Assembly: GCA_963695085.1 (NCBI GenBank)
Contig: CAVOFV010000001.1
Coordinates: 62,001-126,000, forward strand
From: SG8-30 sp963695085
GTDB lineage: Bacteria > Pseudomonadota > Gammaproteobacteria > Steroidobacterales > Steroidobacteraceae
Length of the DNA stretch: 64,000 nucleotides
Reading direction: 5' to 3'
Position numbers and translations under genes: made by a program. Shown in pieces: positions 58,494 to 64,000 of this stretch; within the stretch, counting starts at the first letter, position 1; every line of letters begins with the position of its first letter. The notes below the pieces were generated by a model. The model ran no database searches. It worked only from the letters and a program-made list of their open reading frames with translations, and was not told where the DNA came from.

Positions 58494-59792
58494 TCACTCG
58501 GTGACTGACGTCGCGCCCTTGCGCTCCGCAAAGGCCGTCCACAGGCTGGCGACCTTGCTCATGTACGAGCCCGGGCCGGCCGCTGCGGCAGCGGCGGCGA
58601 ATGCGGCCTTGGCTTCCGCCGTGCGATCCAATTCGAGCAGCGCCGCGCCCAGCAGCATGTTGGCATCGTCCACGCGTTTCACCCCGCCTTTCGCCAGCCC
58701 GCGGCGGATGAATTCCACCGACTGCGCCGGCTCGCCGATGCTGAAGAACCCGAGACCGATCTTCGCGTGCACCTCGCCCGGCGTGTTGTCGTTGGCGACG
58801 GCCGCCTGCGAGTCCCTGGGCAGGTCGCGGCGATCCCTCGCGACCGCCGTCTTGGCTTCCTGCAGTGACTGCTGATTGGTGCCGACATTCGGGACGATGT
58901 TGTCCGCCATGCCGCGCTCAAGCGCCCGCTGCGCCTCACCGGGACTGCCGATCACGAGTGCGGTGTCCGCGGCAGACAGGTAATCGCCAACCGTCTCCAT
59001 GCCGGTGTCGGCCAGCACCAGGCGGTACAGATTCATCATGACGACGCGGTCGTCCTGCGTGGCGTTCGCGTACAGCGAAATCACCCGCATGTAGTACTCG
59101 CGTTTCGGGTAACGCTTGACCAGCGCCTCCAGGTTGGCCAGACGCTTGGCCGGCTCATTCTGGTCGACGTAGACCTTGTCGAGCAACTGGTACCAGAATT
59201 CCTTGGGCACTTCACCAGCCGCTACGGCCACGTCGATCGCCTTGGAGAGGTACCTGGCAGCGTTCGCTTCGTCCTCGGCCTGCAGGTACAGGCGGCCAAG
59301 CGTCTCGTACTCGGCCGCGGTCGCGTCCGGCGTCGCGTCGACGAACCGCTGGTAGTGGTAGAGCGTCTTCGGCGTGTCCTTCTTGCCGTTGTACCAGGCG
59401 GCCAGCTGCTGGTTCATGGGCCCGATCTGCTCGGGCGTGGCGAGGCCACCGTCCAGGTGCTGCTCGATGGCGGCAATGAACTGCTCACGGTCGCCGGTGG
59501 CCTGCAGCGCCGCCAGTTTCCAGCTCATGATCACGCGCCGATCGTCGTCCGTCAGGTCCTCCAGCGCCTCGAGCCTGGCAATGCCCTCGAGCACGTCGGG
59601 CCATTTCTCGGCCTGGACGTCCTTCTGGACCTTGCCGACGTTCTTCATGAAGCCCTTGCTGTACTCGGGCTTGCGCTCCGCCTGGGCTGACTGGTCGCCC
59701 TGCGCCACGGCGGGATTGGGCGCGGCGGTGGCCAGCAGCACACCCGCGACACAACTCAGCAAAACGGCACCCAGTCGGGTCTTGATCGTCAT
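58494..59792 (-). CDS. Secreted TPR-like repeat protein, upstream paralogue
   Basis: The 432-residue protein has a signal peptide (about 1-30, cleavage near AVAQG) and helical repeats, for example YETLGRLYLQAEDEANAARY, LGFFSIGEPAQSVEFIRRGL and MLLGAALLELDRTAEAKAAF. It shows the same layout as the next gene, 78 bases downstream. GAGGAGTCGACG precedes the ATG. An ExbD terminator at 60010-60037 separates it from the tonB set, so it needs its own promoter. Proteins of this kind are often found with TonB/ExbBD genes in gammaproteobacteria. Confidence 0.82.
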   Translation of the reverse strand: MTIKTRLGAVLLSCVAGVLLATAAPNPAVAQGDQSAQAERKPEYSKGFMKNVGKVQKDVQAEKWPDVLEGIARLEALEDLTDDDRRVIMSWKLAALQATGDREQFIAAIEQHLDGGLATPEQIGPMNQQLAAWYNGKKDTPKTLYHYQRFVDATPDATAAEYETLGRLYLQAEDEANAARYLSKAIDVAVAAGEVPKEFWYQLLDKVYVDQNEPAKRLANLEALVKRYPKREYYMRVISLYANATQDDRVVMMNLYRLVLADTGMETVGDYLSAADTALVIGSPGEAQRALERGMADNIVPNVGTNQQSLQEAKTAVARDRRDLPRDSQAAVANDNTPGEVHAKIGLGFFSIGEPAQSVEFIRRGLAKGGVKRVDDANMLLGAALLELDRTAEAKAAFAAAAAAAGPGSYMSKVASLWTAFAERKGATSVTE

Positions 59793-60009
59793 CGTCGACT
59801 CCTCACAGCTCGTCCGGCACTCCGGATCCTGATCCCCGCAAAGGCGGGCCTTGTCTGGTTCGGTCAGATTCCTGGACCTGTCTAGTCGCCGCCCGTCTCT
59901 GTTGAAGTGACAGGCGCGCGGGCCCGTGGTTCCGCCGGACCGGATTTAATGCAGTTGTTCAGCGCAAGTTCAGCACCCATCCTGTTCGGCAGTCCCTGGC
60001 GGCGATCAG

Positions 60010-60037
60010 AAAAAAGGGCCCGCACGCGCGGGCCCTT
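60010..60037 (-). terminator. Intrinsic terminator after exbD
   Basis: On the minus strand GGGCCCGC and GCGGGCCC (60016-60035) form an 8-bp stem with a four-base loop, followed by six T (A run 60010-60015). It closes the tonB-exbB-exbD unit. Confidence 0.88.
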
Positions 60038-60073
60038 GGGTCGTAAGGATGCTTGCTTGCCGTCCCAGCCGGT

Positions 60074-60490
60074 TCAACTGCCGGCCGGCGGCTCCGCAAT
60101 GAAGCCTACCTTCATCATGCCACCGCGCTGCAGCGCAAACAGCACGTCCGCCACATGCTCGTAGCGAACACGCCGGTCCGCCCGGATGTGCACCTCAGGC
60201 TGCGGATCCTTGACCGCTTCCTGCAGCACGTAGTTCAGCAGCGTATTGCGGTCGATGTTGATTTCGTTCCAGTACAGCGACCCGTCGAAATCGATCGACA
60301 GGTTGATGTTTTCCGGCTTCGTTACGGTCGGTTGATTGGTCTCGCGTGGCAGGTCGATCTTCACCGCATGCGTCATCACAGGGATGGTGATGATGAAGAT
60401 GATCAGCAGCACGAGCATGACGTCGACGAGCGGGACGACGTTCGGCTCGACCATCGGGTCGCTGCTGTCGCCCCCAACGGAAACGGCCAT
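60074..60490 (-). CDS. exbD: Biopolymer transport protein ExbD/TolR family
   Basis: The 138-residue protein has the family helix NVVPLVDVMLVLLIIFII with the essential Asp23, and a periplasmic domain of about 85 residues. It forms the proton channel of the TonB motor with ExbB. It starts three bases after the exbB stop. The TolR or ExbD label is decided by the tonB gene next to it, not by the sequence. Confidence 0.9.
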   Translation of the reverse strand: MAVSVGGDSSDPMVEPNVVPLVDVMLVLLIIFIITIPVMTHAVKIDLPRETNQPTVTKPENINLSIDFDGSLYWNEINIDRNTLLNYVLQEAVKDPQPEVHIRADRRVRYEHVADVLFALQRGGMMKVGFIAEPPAGS

Positions 60491-60493
60491 GAC

Positions 60494-61216
60494 TTACTTC
60501 CTTCCGGCGGTCGTCGCCGTACCCATGCTCACCCGCGAGCCGGCCACCAATGCCGACTGAACGTCGTGTGAGAAATAGTTGATGCGCTCCATCAACTGCT
60601 TGTTGACCCGCAGCAGGCCGTTGAACCCGAGCACTGCCGGCACGGCCACCGCGAGGCCAAGTGCGGTCATGATCAGCGCCTCGCCGATCGGACCCGCCAC
60701 CTTGTCCAGCGATGCCTGGCCAGCGATCGAGATGGCGATCAGCGAGTGGTAGATGCCCCACACGGTGCCGAACAGCCCGACGAACGGGGCCGTCGCGCCG
60801 ACTGACGCCAGCACGACCATGCCGTTCTGCAGGAACGATCCGAGCATGTCGGTGCGCTTCTTGACGTGCGACTCGATCCAGTCCGCCGCGTCGATGTTGC
60901 CCGTCATGCCGCCTGCACTCTTCTTGTGGTGCTCAATGGCGCGCAGCCCGTCCTCCGCGATGTCGCGGAACGGGTTGAACTTGCCCTTCAGCTTGGTGAT
61001 GCCTTCCTGCATCGTGCCCGATGTCCAGAAAGTCTTCTCGGCGTCGTTGGCGACCTTCTTCAGGCTGCGCTGGTCGAGCCACTTGTTGATCATCACCCAC
61101 CATGACCACACGGACATGATGCCCAGGATCGTGAACACGCCCTTGCCGACATAGTCACTCTGACTCCAGAGCGCCTGGATGCCGTAGGGGTTATCGCTCA
61201 TGCTTTCTAGTGCCAT
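60494..61216 (-). CDS. exbB: MotA/TolQ/ExbB proton channel family protein
   Basis: The 240-residue protein has three membrane segments (about 22-42, 132-155, 172-195). MLGSFLQNGMVVLASVGATAPFVGLFGTVWGIYHSL and IGEALIMTALGLAVAVPAVLGFN are the ExbB/TolQ core. With ExbD it should energise the TonB protein. The gene lies 79 bases after tonB on the same strand. Confidence 0.93.
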   Translation of the reverse strand: MALESMSDNPYGIQALWSQSDYVGKGVFTILGIMSVWSWWVMINKWLDQRSLKKVANDAEKTFWTSGTMQEGITKLKGKFNPFRDIAEDGLRAIEHHKKSAGGMTGNIDAADWIESHVKKRTDMLGSFLQNGMVVLASVGATAPFVGLFGTVWGIYHSLIAISIAGQASLDKVAGPIGEALIMTALGLAVAVPAVLGFNGLLRVNKQLMERINYFSHDVQSALVAGSRVSMGTATTAGRK

Positions 61217-61295
61217 TCTCCGGTTCCTCTAAATAAGCAAACATCCCGAGGGGACTTGAGCTGTCCGCTCGACCCTGCCCTGACCAAAATCTCCG

Positions 61296-61940
61296 TCACT
61301 CGAGCTTGAACGTCACCGGCAGCGTCGCCTGCGCCTCGATCGGCTGGCCGTCACGCTTGCCCGGATTGAAGGTCAGCTTCCTGATCACGCATTCCGTAGC
61401 CCCGTCGAGCCGTTCGAAACCGCTGCTCTGCGTCACGCGAAAATCGCTCATGCGACCGTCCGTGCCGATGGTCACGGTCGCGACCACCCGGCCTTCCTCG
61501 TTGAGCCGCCGCGATGCGGATGGGTAACACGCGTTGAGCGCGCTCGCGAGCGAACGCGGGCTGCTCTTCATGCTTGGCGGCGTAATCTGCACCGGGCGCG
61601 GCGGCGGCGCCGCGACGACCGGCGCCTTCTGCGCTGGCTTGTCCGACACCTTGGCCGAGATCGCCGTGGTCGGGCCGGTGAAAACCGGCAGGTCGATCAG
61701 CGGCGGCGGCACCACCGGCGGCGGCCGATCGATCGGCGGCGGCGGCGGTGGCTCGTCGAGGTCTTCGGGCGGCGGCGGCGGCGGCGGCAGGTCGACGATG
61801 CCGACGTCCTGCAGCAACTCGAGGCCACTCCGCGCGAGACCGCTGATCAATGCGAGGTAGAAGCCGAAGTGCATCGCGGCGATCGTGACGATGATCGCCG
61901 TGGCCCGTGACTTACCGCCAGCCGAATAGACATTCGCCAT
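61296..61940 (-). CDS. tonB: Energy transducer TonB
   Basis: The 214-residue protein has one membrane helix (about 14-36), a proline-rich spacer (about 50-85, long PPPPP runs and DEPPPPPP) and a C-terminal TonB domain (about 120-214: YPSASRRLNEEGRVVATVTIG). It couples the proton force to outer-membrane receptors; none is in the window. A TATACT (minus strand, 62039-62034) is a possible -10 upstream. Confidence 0.93.
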   Translation of the reverse strand: MANVYSAGGKSRATAIIVTIAAMHFGFYLALISGLARSGLELLQDVGIVDLPPPPPPPEDLDEPPPPPPIDRPPPVVPPPLIDLPVFTGPTTAISAKVSDKPAQKAPVVAAPPPRPVQITPPSMKSSPRSLASALNACYPSASRRLNEEGRVVATVTIGTDGRMSDFRVTQSSGFERLDGATECVIRKLTFNPGKRDGQPIEAQATLPVTFKLE

Positions 61941-62573
61941 AATCGAATCCTGAACCCCCGCCTGCGGTGCCGCCCGATTCGAACTTCATTCCACCTGGGC
62001 GGCGCACCGTCAGCTAACGACCGTCTGATACTTAGTATATGTCAGGCACCCGTGTTCGTGTGCCGGTCACTAGAGGGGCGCAACACTAGCGATTGGCGCG
62101 CCCGACTGCAAGAGAGAAAAACGAGATGCGCCGCGGCATGAGCACACGACGGTTGCGATCACCGCGGCCCCTCGATCAGCCACCCGGTCCGGCATGCGGG
62201 GACCGCGCCGCACATTCGCGGCAGGCTGGCGGGAATGGCAAATACCGCGTCAAAACGGCCGCTGTTCTTGCTGGCGAACCACGCGACTGCGGGCCGCGCC
62301 GGGCGGCGTCGAGCGCAGCCGCGCAGCGGCGACGGATGGTCGGGACCCGTCTCGATTCTGCTGTTGTGCACTGCAGCAATCCATGCCGCCCCGGCCTCGC
62401 TGGTTGCGGACATTCCCTACCTGGGCGCATTGCCGCAGGCAGTGTCGATGCCGCGGTTGGCCGACGTCGCGGATCCGCGTTACGCTTCGGAATCCGCGGC
62501 CGGCCGGCCCGATGCCGCAGCGGCAATCGCTGGCTGGCGGCACTCTGCAGCGGCGAGTGACCGGAGTCCATTC
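61941..62573. other. Intergenic region upstream of tonB and the small DUF6116-like gene
   Basis: About 630 bases with open frames in several phases, none with a ribosome site and family likeness. ATACT-T-AGTAT (62028-62038) is a perfect dyad and the minus strand reads TATACT at 62039-62034, a candidate tonB -10. AGAGAGAAAAACGAGATG near 62110 looks like a ribosome site but the frame behind it is not protein-like. Confidence 0.4.
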
Positions 62574-62780
62574 ATGCGTACATTGATTCTCGGCCTCGCC
62601 TCCCGCCTGCGTTTCCCGTGGCTGTTCGCCGCGACCACGCTGCTGTTTCTCGTCAGCGTGATCGTTCCCGACCCGGTGCCGTTCGTGGATGAATTGCTGC
62701 TGGCGCTCGCCGCATTGCTGTTCGCAGCCTGGCGCAAACGCAAGGAACCGGCGGCCGCTGCAGCCGCGCCGCCCGACTGA
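62574..62780 (+). CDS. DUF6116-like small membrane protein
   Basis: The 68-residue product begins MRTLILGLASRLRFPWLFAA and has two close membrane helices (about 15-34 and 40-62), the second holding the family stretch VPFVDELLLALAALLFA, with an Arg/Lys/Ala tail. It matches small DUF6116-type proteins of unknown function. The open frame reaches 62235, but the earlier part has no family likeness and no ribosome site. A GGAGTCC lies shortly before the ATG. It is convergent with the MFS gene. Confidence 0.72.
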   Translation: MRTLILGLASRLRFPWLFAATTLLFLVSVIVPDPVPFVDELLLALAALLFAAWRKRKEPAAAAAAPPD

Positions 62781-62792
62781 TGCTCGGCGCGT

Positions 62793-63968
62793 CTAGCGCG
62801 CGCGTGCCGGCAGCGCGATCAGGGCCATCGTGACGGCACCTAGCGCGGTGATGGCGGCGGCCGTTCGAAACGCAGCGGCCGAACCAAGAGATTCCCAGAT
62901 CACGCCGAACAGCAAGGCACCGGGCAGCATCAGTGCGCCGGTCGCCAGGTGGTAGATCCCGAAGGCGCTGCCGCGCAGTGCCGACGGCGCCGTGTCGCCC
63001 ACCAGCGAACGTTCCGGCGCCTCGGTCGCGGCGAGGGACACGGCATAGGCGGCGAACAGCACCCAGGTCCAGATTCCATCCGCCGGTGGCGATGCGAGCA
63101 ACAGCAACAACGCGATGCGCAGTGCCCACCCGCCGAACAGCACGGGGAAACGTCCAACCCGGTCGGACAGCATGCCGGCCGGAAGGACCACACCCATCTT
63201 GGCCAGGCTGGCCAGCGCCCATGCCAGTGGCACCCACGCGACCGGCAGGCCGGCCGCGACCGCCCACAGCACTATGAACACCTCGGGCACCGCAGACAGG
63301 GCGAGCACCCCTGAGGCGATGATCAGTCCCTTCAGGCGCCGGTCCAGCAGGCGCCAGTGAAATGGGGCGGCCGGCCTTGGCGCAACTGGCTGGTCGGCCG
63401 GGATGCCGAGCGTCACCAGCATCACGACACCGATCCCGGGCACCACGGACCACAGGAACACTTCGTGCACCTCGGTCCCGGCAGCCAGCAGCCCAAAAGC
63501 CACGAGCGGCCCGAGGACGGCGCCGCCATGATCGAGTGCCCGCTGAAAGCCGAACGCACGGCCACGCGCGCCGGACGCGACCGCGCCGGCAATCATCGCG
63601 TCGCGCGGCGCGGTGCGCAGGCCCTTGCCCATCCGGTCGACGAACCGCAGCACCAGCACCCACGTCCAGCCGAACGCCAGGCCGATCGCCGGCCGCACGA
63701 GGTTCGACGTGCCATAGCCCGCCAGGACGAGGCGCTTGGCTCCTGCGCCGCGGTCCATCAGCCGACCGGAGACCACCTGCAGGACGCTCGCGGCCGCCTG
63801 CGCGAGACCCTCGACCAGGCCCACGATCGACGGCCCGGCACCCAGCGTGGCGGTCAGGAAGATCGGCAGCAGCGGCGTGATCATCTCGCTGGCCGTGTCG
63901 TTGGCGAACGAGACGCATGCCAGCACCACGACCGTTCGCGGCAGCGCGCCGCGCCATGCGGGGCTCAT
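62793..63968 (-). CDS. MFS transporter
   Basis: The 391-residue protein has twelve membrane segments. MITPLLPIFLTATLGAG near the N-terminus and DRMGKGLRTAPRDAMIAG in the first half are typical of an MFS drug or metabolite transporter subgroup common in proteobacteria. Substrate cannot be told. The ATG at 63968 is near the window edge, so its promoter lies outside. It is convergent with the small DUF6116-like gene, 12 bases apart. Confidence 0.87.
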   Translation of the reverse strand: MSPAWRGALPRTVVVLACVSFANDTASEMITPLLPIFLTATLGAGPSIVGLVEGLAQAAASVLQVVSGRLMDRGAGAKRLVLAGYGTSNLVRPAIGLAFGWTWVLVLRFVDRMGKGLRTAPRDAMIAGAVASGARGRAFGFQRALDHGGAVLGPLVAFGLLAAGTEVHEVFLWSVVPGIGVVMLVTLGIPADQPVAPRPAAPFHWRLLDRRLKGLIIASGVLALSAVPEVFIVLWAVAAGLPVAWVPLAWALASLAKMGVVLPAGMLSDRVGRFPVLFGGWALRIALLLLLASPPADGIWTWVLFAAYAVSLAATEAPERSLVGDTAPSALRGSAFGIYHLATGALMLPGALLFGVIWESLGSAAAFRTAAAITALGAVTMALIALPARAR

Positions 63969-64000
63969 GGTGCCGTCCGGCCGCGGACCATGCGCCGGGT

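Noticed and set aside
62093..62560. Plus-strand frame with an AGAGAG-type leader upstream of the DUF6116-like gene
   Set aside because: The predicted chain is Arg/Ala/Gly-rich without family likeness; probably chance.

Overview
The window is a high-GC (about two thirds G+C), gene-dense piece of chromosome from a gammaproteobacterium, most likely from the Xanthomonadales / Nevskiales / Steroidobacterales part of the class. This is inferred from gene order and family content, not from a marker gene. Supporting points are the order fabD-fabG-acpP-fabF-pabB-pabC-mltG-tmk-holB-pilZ, a full ccmABCDEFGHI operon, a gspG-N block, a bactofilin gene, a phasin, and many lipid-degradation genes. I see no rRNA, tRNA, CRISPR array, prophage or insertion sequence.

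Layout. 1-473: 3' end of pntB. 601-7322: cytochrome c maturation operon ccmA to ccmI, nearly all joints overlapping by 1-4 bases. 7373-10920: MaoC-like hydratase, ATP/ADP-type MFS carrier, phasin and a TetR regulator, with the phasin terminator touching the TetR start codon. 11270-12995 (minus): M23 peptidase, membrane coiled-coil protein and bactofilin, a cell-shape module. 13264-17646 (minus): small membrane and envelope proteins, including two neighbours sharing a Cys/Trp-rich module, then a lipase-like hydrolase, a VOC protein, a GFA protein and a 38-residue basic peptide. 17766-20467 (minus): AtuA-like pair and a phosphotransacetylase. 20585-26700: MAPEG protein, AlkB-type alkane hydroxylase, haloalkane-dehalogenase-like hydrolase, cyclic-nucleotide-binding protein, metallo-beta-lactamase protein and PrpD. 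26712-28181: ArsR regulator, an AT-rich islet with a perfect FNR-type box, an orphan small gene and a TIR-like (ThsB-type) protein. 28274-32253: EEP phosphatase, FadB/FadJ-like beta-oxidation protein and a cNMP-binding/rhodanese fusion.

32294-41004 (minus) is the fatty-acid synthesis, folate, thymidylate kinase and DNA polymerase delta' block. 41164-46552 (plus) holds the type II secretion genes gspG-N without C, D, E or F. 46549-52630 (minus) encodes an AddAB-type helicase-nuclease. 53110-55994 carries an IclR regulator and etfBA. 56082-61940 (minus) carries a MAPEG protein, a peroxiredoxin, two paralogous secreted repeat proteins, and ExbD, ExbB and TonB. 62574-63968 holds a small membrane protein and an MFS transporter.

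How the parts fit. The cell appears to respire with c-type cytochromes and to use hydrocarbons, fatty acids and possibly terpenoids: AlkB, MaoC, FadB-like, ETF, PrpD, AtuA and phasin all fit this. Carbon storage is suggested by the phasin. The TonB/ExbBD set and the type II secretion block indicate energised outer-membrane uptake and protein export. The points I consider most worth following are the bactofilin/M23/coiled-coil trio, the FNR box over an orphan gene, the phosphotransacetylase that seems to start at ATA, the TetR start butted against a terminator, the orphan minus-strand terminator upstream of addBA, and the TIR-like protein.
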